In this document: in pieces, positions 9,256 through 17,361 of the stretch
How positions within the stretch are numbered: the stretch's first letter is position 1
How the letters are laid out: every line of letters starts with the position of its first letter
DNA from: Rariloculus sp963665575
Lineage (GTDB): Bacteria > Pseudomonadota > Gammaproteobacteria > Steroidobacterales > Rariloculaceae
Assembly: GCA_963665575.2 (NCBI GenBank)
Contig: CAXXDW010000006.1
Span: forward strand, 434,001 to 498,000
Length of the DNA: 64,000 bases
Direction of reading: 5' to 3'
Program-made: the position numbers and the translations under genes
The notes under the pieces: generated by a model
What the model saw: the letters and a program-made list of their open reading frames with translations, nothing else
Database searches by the model: none
Told to the model about the DNA's origin: nothing

Positions 9256-10815
9256 TCACGTCACCGCGCCGCTCGATCCGACGAGGTCGCCACCCTCTTG
9301 CTCGGGATTGAAGACGGGCACGGGCTCCCTGTTGAAGACGCGACCGAGGTAGACGCCCGCAGCGGCCCAGACTGCGGCAATGCCGGCCCCTGTCGCGGCC
9401 ATGACTGCGACACCCAACCCGATGCCGTCGGTCAGCCACGCGAACACGATACTCGTGCCCGCGTTGCCGGCACGATAAACCACGACATCGATGACCGGCT
9501 TTGCCTTGAGTCGCTGCTCGCGATCGACGCTGGTAAACAGGATTTCACGTGCTGGTCTGGTAATTCCGTAATTTCCTGCCTGCCGGGCACCCTGAACCAC
9601 CAGCAGAACTGTAAGAACCGGCGCAAACGCGAGGATGAGGAGCCCGGCGCAAATTACGAGCGGCATCAGCGCGAGCGTTGCAGGCATACCAAGTCGGCGC
9701 ACCACGCGGCTGGTCGCGAAGAGACCGAACCCGAAGGTCAGTAGGTTCACGACGACCGACAGCGTCGCTAGGATCGCAGTGCGTTCTTCGCGCGAATATT
9801 CTCGCAGCAGGTCAACCTGTTCGAAGTAGACAAACGAACTGATGGCCGTGTACAGCAGTATGAATGCGCCAATCATGAGCAGGTACGGGCTCGAGAAGAA
9901 GTCCTTGAACCCCGCGAGGGGATTACCGCCGATCTTCGCTGCGGAAAGATCAACATGAACATACTCGTTGTGCAGATCGACCGACTTGAGCCGCTGCAGG
10001 AAAAAGATCATCGGGACGGAAATCAGCAGCATCAGTGATGCAACGAGCATCAGCTTATCGGTACCGATGGTCCCCACGATCTGCCCGGCAACCAGCGGGC
10101 CAACCGCGGCGCCGGCACTCGCGCCGGCAGCGATGAACGCATAAACGCGACGTGACTGCTCCCTGTTGAACAGGTCAGCCATGAAAGTCCAGAACACGGA
10201 TACATGGAACAGGCTGAACAAGCTGACCCACAGGTAGAAACCCTTGTCCAGGAGTATTCGATTCTCGAGGGTCGCGGCGCCGAGGTAGAAGCCCACGAAC
10301 GAGACCGCGAATGCGATGTAGACACAGGGCACGACCCAGCGAAAACTGACTCTCGAGCACGCCAGGCCGTAGATGGCGACAACGGCCGTGCTCAGCACGA
10401 GCTGCATGTTCCACAGCACGCTGATTTGCGTATTTGACCAGTCGCTGGCCATGGCGTCACGGACGGGCCGCAATATGTAGTAGGCGGCCATCAGTGTGAA
10501 CACGAACAGGAAGGACAGGACGACCGTTCTCGCTTCGTTCGGTTCGATCAGTGTCGCCGAGCGCAGCACCTTCGGCGACCGGAACACCAGCACAACGACA
10601 GCCGCCAGAGCGGCGATTGCCCACGCGGAGAGGTCGGTGAACGAGAGCCATCCGACCAGCGGCTCACCGGAGACGTGTTCCCAGACCTTTTTCGTGGCAA
10701 ATGCGGCGATGACGAGCCAGCACAAGCGGCTGATCCAGTCGGTTCGCGCCGGCGCAGCGCCTTGATCGTCGGCTGCCACGGGTCCCTTCAATGTTGAACG
10801 CTTGCCTTCGCCCAC
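9256..10815 (-). CDS. Tlc/Npt-type nucleotide (ATP/ADP antiporter-like) transporter
   Basis: An integral membrane protein of about 520 residues with around 12 hydrophobic segments. It has hallmarks of the AAA (ATP:ADP antiporter) branch of the MFS: RTVVLSFLFVFTLMAAYYIL-RPVRDAMA early, FNREQSRRVYAFIAAGASAGAA in the middle loop, and YGITRPAREILFTSVDREQR near the C-terminus. Tlc proteins import host ATP in obligate intracellular bacteria, but free-living bacteria also have related members of unknown substrate. The start is uncertain: GTG 10815 and TTG 10791 are candidates and the frame stays open to ATG 10932 with poor coding character. No neighbour suggests a pathway. Confidence 0.7.
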   Translation of the reverse strand: MGEGKRSTLKGPVAADDQGAAPARTDWISRLCWLVIAAFATKKVWEHVSGEPLVGWLSFTDLSAWAIAALAAVVVLVFRSPKVLRSATLIEPNEARTVVLSFLFVFTLMAAYYILRPVRDAMASDWSNTQISVLWNMQLVLSTAVVAIYGLACSRVSFRWVVPCVYIAFAVSFVGFYLGAATLENRILLDKGFYLWVSLFSLFHVSVFWTFMADLFNREQSRRVYAFIAAGASAGAAVGPLVAGQIVGTIGTDKLMLVASLMLLISVPMIFFLQRLKSVDLHNEYVHVDLSAAKIGGNPLAGFKDFFSSPYLLMIGAFILLYTAISSFVYFEQVDLLREYSREERTAILATLSVVVNLLTFGFGLFATSRVVRRLGMPATLALMPLVICAGLLILAFAPVLTVLLVVQGARQAGNYGITRPAREILFTSVDREQRLKAKPVIDVVVYRAGNAGTSIVFAWLTDGIGLGVAVMAATGAGIAAVWAAAGVYLGRVFNREPVPVFNPEQEGGDLVGSSGAVT

Positions 10816-11167
10816 AAGATCAGCGAAATCCTCAACGAGACCGCGAGGTGACTCCTGATTGGAGTCCGGTAGGATACTGGCGGGACGGGGCAGCGGTCGC
10901 GGGGCTGCCGGAACCTCGTACCACGAACACATGCCGGCGCAAATTCGGCGCTTCGCAGTTTCCCGTATGCTTCGATTGCAGAAGCACGTGTCGAGCTGTT
11001 CATTAACTGAGTATACTCATTTTCACAGAATGCACATTGTTTCGGGAAAAGTCACACCGCCCGGGCAGTCACCTGGATTCGGCAGCGGAACCCTGGAGAG
11101 TTCACGTGCGCGAACGATGGGTTCTCGGGAAACGGGTTCAACCTGGCCAGGCGCAGGTACTGACGAC
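10816..11167. other. Intergenic region between divergent genes, with a 12-bp palindrome
   Basis: About 350 bases without a credible gene. The notable element is the perfect 12-bp palindrome TGAGTATACTCA (11008-11019), which contains TATACT, a plausible -10 box for the small gene starting at 11168. It could therefore be an operator overlapping a promoter. No matching -35 box at normal spacing is clear. Confidence 0.35.
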
Positions 11168-11470
11168 ATGCAAATCCCGGCTTCAGAGCGCGACACGATT
11201 CCAGTCAAGGAGAAGTACGAATGGTTCGAGGCCTTCGACGCGCTGATCGAATGTTATCGTGCCAACCAGATCGCGACGACGGTACCGAACCGCCGTGCGT
11301 ACGACCCATGCTACGCCTACGAAGTCGCGACCGTACTTGACTACGGCATGCGACGGATGATGGAGGAAGACAAGTTGTCCGATGCGCGCAGAATTCGAAG
11401 GAAGGTCGTTGATGCTGCGATAGCTCGCTACGAAATCGAGGCGTCCGAGCCCGCGCCCTGGACGAGCTGA
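11168..11470 (+). CDS. Small conserved-looking hypothetical protein
   Basis: A 100-residue soluble protein, strongly charged and mostly helical by composition (VKEKYEWFEAFDALIECYRA, then MRRMMEEDKLSDARRIRRKV). It has no signal peptide and no recognised domain. It lies 53 bp upstream of the ferritin-like gene on the same strand and could share its transcript. The downstream half has good coding character; the first ten residues less so. Confidence 0.5.
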   Translation: MQIPASERDTIPVKEKYEWFEAFDALIECYRANQIATTVPNRRAYDPCYAYEVATVLDYGMRRMMEEDKLSDARRIRRKVVDAAIARYEIEASEPAPWTS

Positions 11471-11523
11471 CGACAACAGGCGACAGGCTGCCCCTCACCG
11501 TTCATATAAACTACCCAACCGGC

Positions 11524-12198
11524 ATGCTTACTGCGGATAACAAGAGGTTGCGCCAATCGTGGCTCGACGCTGCGCTGTCGCGTTTTGCAGCCGACAACGA
11601 AGCCTCCGTGCGGGAGACGCGCACGCTGCTCGAGAGCATCGTGCAGGATCGAACGCTGCACGCGCGCCTGATCAACACGCTGTCGATGCTCGAGCACATG
11701 GGCAGTCACAAAATCATGGCGACTCGTCATTCGGCGACGATCGATCAGGCGACGCTCCAGCATGTCGCGGAGGAAGCCCAACATGCGTTCTTCATGAAGC
11801 GGCAGGCCGAGAAGTGCGCCGGCCGGGAGATGACATTCATTGCGCAAGACCTGCTCGCAGCGGCGTCGGCACGCATGTATTTCCAGCGGCTCGAAGCGCA
11901 CGTCGTGCGCTCGCTCGGGAAGCGACGCGGCTCACGGGCAGCGTATCTGTACATGTCGATGATCGTCGAGTTTCGCGCGTTGTGGTTCTACGGGCTCTAC
12001 GAACAATGCCTCAAACGAGCCGGGTACTCGATGTCGCTCAAACGTCTGATCGGCGAAGAGCGCCATCACCTGAACGACATGGCGCAGCGGCTCGAGCTTG
12101 CGGGCGATCTCGATAACGCGCGCGCCCGCCCGCTGCTCGACGCGGAGCGGCGACTCTATCGCAGGTTTCTCGGCACGCTGCAGCGTGCGACAGCCTGA
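11524..12198 (+). CDS. Ferritin-like four-helix-bundle protein, putative di-iron
   Basis: A 224-residue all-helical protein carrying spaced Glu/His motifs expected of a ferritin-like di-iron bundle: MLEHMGSHK about 57, EEAQHAFF about 83, an internal VEFRALWFYGLYEQ about 148, and GEERHHLND about 177. The arrangement of carboxylates and histidines on four helices suggests a carboxylate-bridged iron site, as in oxidases or rubrerythrin relatives. No transmembrane segment is seen. The neighbour downstream is a convergent HpaB-type monooxygenase, so shared function is not implied. The reaction is unknown. Confidence 0.6.
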   Translation: MLTADNKRLRQSWLDAALSRFAADNEASVRETRTLLESIVQDRTLHARLINTLSMLEHMGSHKIMATRHSATIDQATLQHVAEEAQHAFFMKRQAEKCAGREMTFIAQDLLAAASARMYFQRLEAHVVRSLGKRRGSRAAYLYMSMIVEFRALWFYGLYEQCLKRAGYSMSLKRLIGEERHHLNDMAQRLELAGDLDNARARPLLDAERRLYRRFLGTLQRATA

Positions 12199-12303
12199 AC
12201 GGCTGGCGCTTTCGGGCACGAGAACCTGCCGCCAAGCCAACCACGCAGCGCGGCTGACGGCGCCACCGGAAGCGCAGGAGCCGTCCTGCCGCGCCCGTGC
12301 CGC

Positions 12304-13746
12304 TCAGAACTCGCGCGCGAGCAGTTCGCGCACGCGCTCGACATAGCGTTCCTTGTCGTAGAGCTTGTAGAAAACCGACGCCATGACGTTCTGCGGCCCG
12401 AAGAAGAACCGCTCGTAGAGCGCCTGGCGGCCGCCGAAGCCCGAGATCGCGACGTCGTGGGCGAGCCGGAAGAGCGCAACGCGATCCTTGCTCGGAAGAT
12501 TGACGAGCCCGAAGTATTTCTCGACGTCGGGCGCGATCTCATTGGCGAAGTCCGCTTCGGTGGGCGTCGCCATGAGCGAGCTCGAGCCGAGCAACTGCAC
12601 GAGTTCCACGAGACGCGGATACATCTTCGGAAACAGGTTCCGAGCCGTATCGAGCGGCCGCCTGAGCGGCACGTGCAAGCCCCAGCGATCCTCGGCCGCC
12701 TGCTGCTCTGCGCTGTAGAGAAACGCGCGCATCGACTCGGCGATCCACATGGCTTCGGCGATCTGTCCCTGAACGGCCATGTCCCGATCCCGCTCGCTGG
12801 CCTGGCACATCGCGCACAGGAGGCCCACGATGAACTCGGCCTTCGCGAGGTTCTTGCACACGACCTGGTGCATCATGTGCACGACGGCGTTGGTGTCGGC
12901 AAAGACACGGTTGCACAGATCCGGCGAGTCGTAGAGAAACACGCGCTCCCAGGGCACGAGCACCTCGTTGAAGATCACGACGCAGTCCATCTCCTCGAAG
13001 CGCCCCGCCAGGGGCGAATCGAAGAGCGACTTCCCCGTGTCGTAGCTGTCGCGGCAGATGTAGCGCATGCCCGGCGCGTCGTTGCCGATCACGAACGCGA
13101 GCGCATACGGACGCGCCGATTCGTCGGCCCTGAGCACGGTCGACGGGAAGACCGCGATCTCGTCCGATAGCGGACCGAGCGTCGCCAGCAGCCGTGCGCC
13201 GTTGACGACAAGGCCCGCGTCCGTTTCCCTGACGACGCGCAGCGCGACTTCCTCGCTTGCCAGACCCTTCGCGCTCAGCGCCCGGTTGTAGCTCGGATTG
13301 ACCAGCGTGTGGGTCAGCACGAGATCGTCGCGCAGGATGCGCTCGTAGCAGGCACGGATGTTGTCCGCGAATTCCGGGCGATTCTCCGCGAAGTACCCGG
13401 CCGCCGCCGCAAACGCCGTGAACGCGCAGTTCAGGTAGTCCGGCGAGCGGCCGACCATGCCGCCCGACCACTTCGACCAGTCGTACATCGCGGCGCCGCG
13501 CCGAACGACGTCGTCTACGGATTTCGGCTGCAGCAGCGCCAGCGGATACCGTTCGCCGTCGGCCTCGAAGGTCAGCAGATCGCGCGTCTCCGGCGCGTGC
13601 TGGCGGTCGAGCAGCCGGGCGAGCGACGCCGCGCCGCGTGCGAGGTCCGGGTGAACCGTGACGTCGGCGACGCGCTCCCCGCCGATCCATACGTCCCTGC
13701 GGTCGCGCAGACGCTCAAGATACTCCTCTCCCCGGCATGCACCCAT
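12304..13746 (-). CDS. 4-hydroxyphenylacetate 3-hydroxylase (HpaB/PvcC) family monooxygenase
   Basis: A 480-residue flavin-dependent monooxygenase large subunit. Family features are the N-terminal EEYLERLRDRRDVWIGGERV, the substrate/FAD segment NPSYNRALSAKGLASEEVAL and CVVIFNEVLVPWERVFLYD. Further on are the HMMHQVVCKNLAKAEFIVGL helix and the C-terminal RVALFRLAHDVAISGFGGR. Such enzymes hydroxylate phenols using FADH2 from a separate reductase (HpaC), and none is adjacent, so the reductase must come from elsewhere. A strong agagggaaag precedes ATG 13746. The natural substrate may be an aromatic acid or a secondary metabolite. Confidence 0.85.
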   Translation of the reverse strand: MGACRGEEYLERLRDRRDVWIGGERVADVTVHPDLARGAASLARLLDRQHAPETRDLLTFEADGERYPLALLQPKSVDDVVRRGAAMYDWSKWSGGMVGRSPDYLNCAFTAFAAAAGYFAENRPEFADNIRACYERILRDDLVLTHTLVNPSYNRALSAKGLASEEVALRVVRETDAGLVVNGARLLATLGPLSDEIAVFPSTVLRADESARPYALAFVIGNDAPGMRYICRDSYDTGKSLFDSPLAGRFEEMDCVVIFNEVLVPWERVFLYDSPDLCNRVFADTNAVVHMMHQVVCKNLAKAEFIVGLLCAMCQASERDRDMAVQGQIAEAMWIAESMRAFLYSAEQQAAEDRWGLHVPLRRPLDTARNLFPKMYPRLVELVQLLGSSSLMATPTEADFANEIAPDVEKYFGLVNLPSKDRVALFRLAHDVAISGFGGRQALYERFFFGPQNVMASVFYKLYDKERYVERVRELLAREF

Positions 13747-13910
13747 GACTTTCCCTCTGCTACTCCATTCGAGCGAAAGGCCCCGCGACGCGCGGTCTCG
13801 GGGAACTCATTTCAAAAAAAACGAACCAATATTTCAGCTCGCGGCGCGACGAGCCTACCATGGCAGCAGGGACAAGCTGCCTGCCGAAACTTCCCGGAGG
13901 ATCAGGGACG

Positions 13911-15350
13911 ATGAAAAAAGCTGCCGTACTCGTACTCATCTGCATTGCCGCGGCGATCGTCGCGCTGCCGCCCGTGTTCGGGATCATGACGGAATCGCTG
14001 TTCGAGCGGCGAGTTGCGGAGATCAACGATCACACTGCGTGGACTTTGGAAATCGGCTCGTTCGAGCGGGGCTGGTTCAGCAGCAGTGCAACGATCGAGG
14101 TCGGCCTGAGCAGCGAAGGGTTCGGGCCGCTGGGGTCGGTGACCGGCGACGACGCGCTGACAGCCGCGGGCCTGGGTCTGCTCGACGAGGGACTTTCGGT
14201 CCTCGTCGACGTGGCTCACGGCCCGGTCGTTCTGCGCGGCGGGCCGTATGTCGGGCTTGCGAGAGTTTGGGCACGCCCCGATTCGACGCAAGCTGACGTT
14301 GCCGAACTCGAAGACGGTCTCGGCGTTGCCTACCTGTTCGAGTTTCGGGGAAGAGCCGGCTTGTTCGGCGGCCTGCGGTTCGATGCCGACGTGCCCGCCG
14401 TTGACTACGCGGACGAATTCAGCGAGACCGTGTTCTCAGGCGTGCGGGCCGACGGCCGCCTTGACCGCGACGAACTGGAGTTGCGCCTCGACATCGATTC
14501 GGTGGCCTGGTCGAACCCGATTCTCGCGATCTCTGTCGACGCGATCAGCTTAAGTACCGACAGCGAGTACCGCTTGGGCTACCGGGGGCTGGGCAACCTC
14601 GAGCTGGAGATGGGTCAGATGCTGGTCGTGAACCGGACGCTCGGCGGCGAACCGGTCTTCGAAGCGGGAAACATTGCCGTTCGTGGCAAGTCCGACCCAG
14701 CCGGCGAAGGAACGCTCCTTGCGAGTTCCGCAACGTATACCGCCGATTTCCTCGCCATTGGCGAACGGTACCGTCTCACGGACGCGCAGATCGTCATGGC
14801 GATCGACAGGCTCGACGCTGAGGCAATGAACGACCTGGTCGAAGCGCAAACGCAGTTCGAAGAGCAGGCTGCGGCGGGGGGCGATCCGATGCCCGTGCTG
14901 ATGCCCGTGATCGTGCGCCTGCTCTCGGCCGAACCTGCACTGTCGATCGATCCGATCGGATTCGCGATGGACGACGAACCGTTCCAGGCCAGCGTTCATG
15001 TACGAACCCACGCGGACGCACTGCCGGACCCGGTATCGGCGCTCGCCGCGGGCCCCGTGCTCCTCATCGACGCGTTCACTCTCGAAGCCGAAGCCGCCGC
15101 CTCGCGGGCACTCGCGCGGCGCATCGCAACCGAGGTCGTCAGGCAGCAACTCGCGGCAAATGCACCCGGTGGCATTGTGCTGAGCGGTATCGAAGCGATG
15201 GCCGAGGCGCAGGTCGCTGCGATGCTGGACGCCGTGGTCGCGCAGGGATTCCTGGTAGAGGACGGCGACTCCTACCGTGTCGCGGTCGAGGTCGTGAACG
15301 GAGAGTTCAGCCTGAACGGCCGCCCCTTGCCGTTTCTGTCGTTGCGCTGA
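13911..15350 (+). CDS. DUF945 (YdgA-like) exported protein
   Basis: A 479-residue protein with an N-terminal membrane anchor or signal (AAVLVLICIAAAIVALPPVF). It is followed by the DUF945 opening pattern, in which a helix (FERRVAEINDH) leads into EIGSFERGWFSSSATIEVGL. The C-terminal third is Ala-rich and helical (ARRIATEVVRQQLAANAPGG, then MAEAQVAAMLDAVVAQGFLV), and the protein closes GEFSLNGRPLPFLSLR. E. coli YdgA is the best-known relative, an inner-membrane-anchored periplasmic protein of unclear role. ggaggatcaggg precedes ATG 13911, which fits better than the upstream in-frame ATG at 13860. Confidence 0.75.
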   Translation: MKKAAVLVLICIAAAIVALPPVFGIMTESLFERRVAEINDHTAWTLEIGSFERGWFSSSATIEVGLSSEGFGPLGSVTGDDALTAAGLGLLDEGLSVLVDVAHGPVVLRGGPYVGLARVWARPDSTQADVAELEDGLGVAYLFEFRGRAGLFGGLRFDADVPAVDYADEFSETVFSGVRADGRLDRDELELRLDIDSVAWSNPILAISVDAISLSTDSEYRLGYRGLGNLELEMGQMLVVNRTLGGEPVFEAGNIAVRGKSDPAGEGTLLASSATYTADFLAIGERYRLTDAQIVMAIDRLDAEAMNDLVEAQTQFEEQAAAGGDPMPVLMPVIVRLLSAEPALSIDPIGFAMDDEPFQASVHVRTHADALPDPVSALAAGPVLLIDAFTLEAEAAASRALARRIATEVVRQQLAANAPGGIVLSGIEAMAEAQVAAMLDAVVAQGFLVEDGDSYRVAVEVVNGEFSLNGRPLPFLSLR

Positions 15351-15416
15351 GCGTGCCAGGGACCGCCAGGAGCCGGCGCCGCAGGAATTCACGGCTGCAA
15401 ATCCGCTCTCATCCGC

Positions 15417-15480
15417 CCCGTCGCGCGATCGGTTGAGGAGAATATCGGGCCATATCTGACGAAACCGATCGCGCGACGGG
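15417..15480. repeat. Perfect 18-bp inverted repeat between convergent genes
   Basis: The arm CCCGTCGCGCGATCGGTT (15417-15434) and its exact complement (15463-15480) flank 28 bases whose centre is itself symmetric (atat-cgggcc-atat). It sits between two convergent stop codons, so a bidirectional terminator or an mRNA-end-stabilising hairpin is likely. There is no T run immediately after either arm. A small mobile palindrome is the alternative. Confidence 0.7.
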
Positions 15481-15513
15481 ACGGCGATATCGGATTTTCG
15501 CTTTCGTGACGTC

Positions 15514-16026
15514 CTACGGCGCAGGCTCCCGATCCGATTCGGCCAGCTCCTCCTCGACATCTTCGGGCGGCAGCTCGACCTCTTCGATCTCGATGACGTC
15601 GTCCTGTTCCACTTCGCCCTCGGCAATCCGCTCAATCTCTTCGGCCTCTTCGCTGGAGATCGGATGAAACTCGCCGAGCCTGCACGTGAAGCCGCGACCG
15701 AATCCCGCGCCGATACGGTCGAGAACCGAAATCGTATCGATGTCGCAGAGGCGGTAGCCCCGGATCTCGTACATGAAGCGGCCCTCGCGTTCGAGCCGCG
15801 GACACTCCCTTTCCAGAATGTTCTGATAGACTCGCCCGCCGCGCATGTAGAAGAGAATCGTCTTGTCGTCGACGATCCGTGTTCTTCGGATTCGGCTCAC
15901 AGTGACGCAATCCGCGGGCGTCCGGTCTAGCACATCGTCGTCCTGGGCTGCGAGCGGCAGGCTCGCGGCCGATGCGCCGAGCGCTACGGACGAAATCATC
16001 AGGCTCCACTGGATTGCGCTGCGCAT
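15514..16026 (-). CDS. Exported protein, possibly DUF6491 family
   Basis: A 170-residue protein with a signal peptide (SLMISSVALGASAASLPLAAQ). The core (DCVTVSRIRRTRIVDDKTIL, YMRGGRVYQNILERECPRL, RGYRLCDIDTISVLDR) contains three conserved cysteines and a mostly beta pattern. It reminds me of the DUF6491 family of small proteobacterial periplasmic proteins. The last 35 residues are almost entirely acidic (EEAEEIERIAEGEVEQDD and onward), forming a low-complexity tail that probably stays disordered. Function unknown. Confidence 0.6.
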   Translation of the reverse strand: MRSAIQWSLMISSVALGASAASLPLAAQDDDVLDRTPADCVTVSRIRRTRIVDDKTILFYMRGGRVYQNILERECPRLEREGRFMYEIRGYRLCDIDTISVLDRIGAGFGRGFTCRLGEFHPISSEEAEEIERIAEGEVEQDDVIEIEEVELPPEDVEEELAESDREPAP

Positions 16027-16145
16027 GGCTGTTCCGCTTATCGTTCCTGGTCTCGGTGTTTGACTCCTCTTATACCGCAATGGTTTCCCGGCGCAAATCC
16101 GCGCGGCCTTCCACAGTCCCTGACCCGCGCTATGATGCGCGCACG

Positions 16146-17201
16146 ATGACCATGAGCGACACCGCAGCCGCAACGCCGGACAGCGCGGTACTTGCAGCAT
16201 TCGGCCTCGCGGCCGACACGCTCGAAACCACGAACTCGGGCCTGATCAACCAGAGCTGGTTTGTGCGATCGACTGACGGCAAGCCGCTCGTGCTGCAGCG
16301 CGTGAACGCGATCTTCGCTCCGCAAACGAATGCCGACATCGACCTCGTCACGCGTCACCTGCACTCCAGGGGGCTCGTGACACCGATGCTCGTGCCGACC
16401 CGCTCGGGCGCGCTTTGGCTCGAGATCGGCGAAACAGTCTGGCGCGTCCTGACGCGCATTGACGGCGTCATCCACGATTCAACCGAATCGCCCGTACGCG
16501 CGGCCGAAGCGGGCCGCATCCTCGGGGAGTTTCACGCCGCCCTCAGCGACCTCGATCACCACTTCGCCAACGCACGTCTCGGCGTTCACGACACGCAACG
16601 TCACCTCGCCAATCTGCGCTCTGCGCTGGCTGCCCAAACGGCGCACGGGCGTCATCGGACGATCGCACCGCTCGCAGCAGAAATCGAGAATCTCGCCGCA
16701 GAACTCGCGCCGCAGCCGCAGGTTCCCGACAGGATCGTGCACGGCGACCCGAAGCTCGAGAACATCATGTTCGACCGGGACACGGAGCGCGCCGTGTGCA
16801 TGATCGATCTCGACACATTGACAATAATGCCCGCCGCGATCGAAATCGGCGACGCGCTGCGATCCTGGTGCAATCCCGCCGCCGAAGACTCCGCTGATGC
16901 GGACTTTTCGATCGAACTCTTCGAGGCGGCCGTGGCAGCCTACGCGGCGGCGACCGATGGACTGCTCGAGGAAGCAGAGTGGCGCTCCATCCCTGACGCC
17001 GCGTTCGCGATCGCCGTCGAACTCGCCGCCCGCTTCTGCACCGACGCGTTCGAAGGAAGCTACTTTGCCTGGGACCCGCGCCGATACGTGAGCGCCGCCG
17101 AACACAACGAGGCCCGTACGCGCGCTCAGCTCGCGGTTGCCGCCGGCATGCGGCGGGAACGCGCCGGTATGCAACTGCTCGTCGAGAAAATCTTCGGGTA
17201 A
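16146..17201 (+). CDS. Aminoglycoside-phosphotransferase-fold kinase (small-molecule kinase)
   Basis: A 351-residue kinase-like protein of the APH/choline-kinase fold. The N-lobe opens with TTNSGLINQSWFVRSTDGKP and LVLQRVN. The catalytic loop is VPDRIVHGDPKLENIMFD (catalytic Asp about 201, Asn about 206), and the metal-binding MIDLDTLTIMP stands in for the DFG-like motif. The layout resembles N-acetylhexosamine kinases and homoserine-kinase-like enzymes more than true antibiotic-resistance APHs. ATG 16146 and ATG 16152 are both possible starts. It precedes the heme operon by 160 bp on the same strand, and co-regulation is not evident. Confidence 0.75.
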   Translation: MTMSDTAAATPDSAVLAAFGLAADTLETTNSGLINQSWFVRSTDGKPLVLQRVNAIFAPQTNADIDLVTRHLHSRGLVTPMLVPTRSGALWLEIGETVWRVLTRIDGVIHDSTESPVRAAEAGRILGEFHAALSDLDHHFANARLGVHDTQRHLANLRSALAAQTAHGRHRTIAPLAAEIENLAAELAPQPQVPDRIVHGDPKLENIMFDRDTERAVCMIDLDTLTIMPAAIEIGDALRSWCNPAAEDSADADFSIELFEAAVAAYAAATDGLLEEAEWRSIPDAAFAIAVELAARFCTDAFEGSYFAWDPRRYVSAAEHNEARTRAQLAVAAGMRRERAGMQLLVEKIFG

Positions 17202-17284
17202 CTGCTGAACTGCGCCGTCGCTGCCGAACCGGACCACCGCCACGGCTTCGATCCCGTTCGTGCGCCGACCGGAGCTTCCGGGCG

Positions 17285-17306
17285 CTGTGACATTCGCGTG
17301 ACACAG
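17285..17306. promoter_or_regulatory. 22-bp imperfect palindrome upstream of hemA
   Basis: CTGTGACA-ttcgcg-TGACACAG lies 55 bases before the hemA start codon, with seven of eight arm positions complementary. The half-sites recall CRP/FNR-superfamily operators in style, but spacing differs from the E. coli CRP consensus. It may control the whole heme operon; the binding protein is unknown. Confidence 0.4.
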
Positions 17307-17361
17307 CAAGCGCTCCCGTCTGATATTCCTCGCACCGAGCCGCAAGCCGACGGAACTTCGA

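Noticed and set aside
13309..13914. Plus-strand frame of about 200 residues opposite the HpaB-like gene
   Set aside because: It is the antisense shadow of a clearly recognisable enzyme and carries no domain of its own.
16146..17201. Aminoglycoside-resistance gene
   Set aside because: The fold matches APH-type kinases, but sequence features resemble metabolic small-molecule kinases, and there is no mobile or resistance context.
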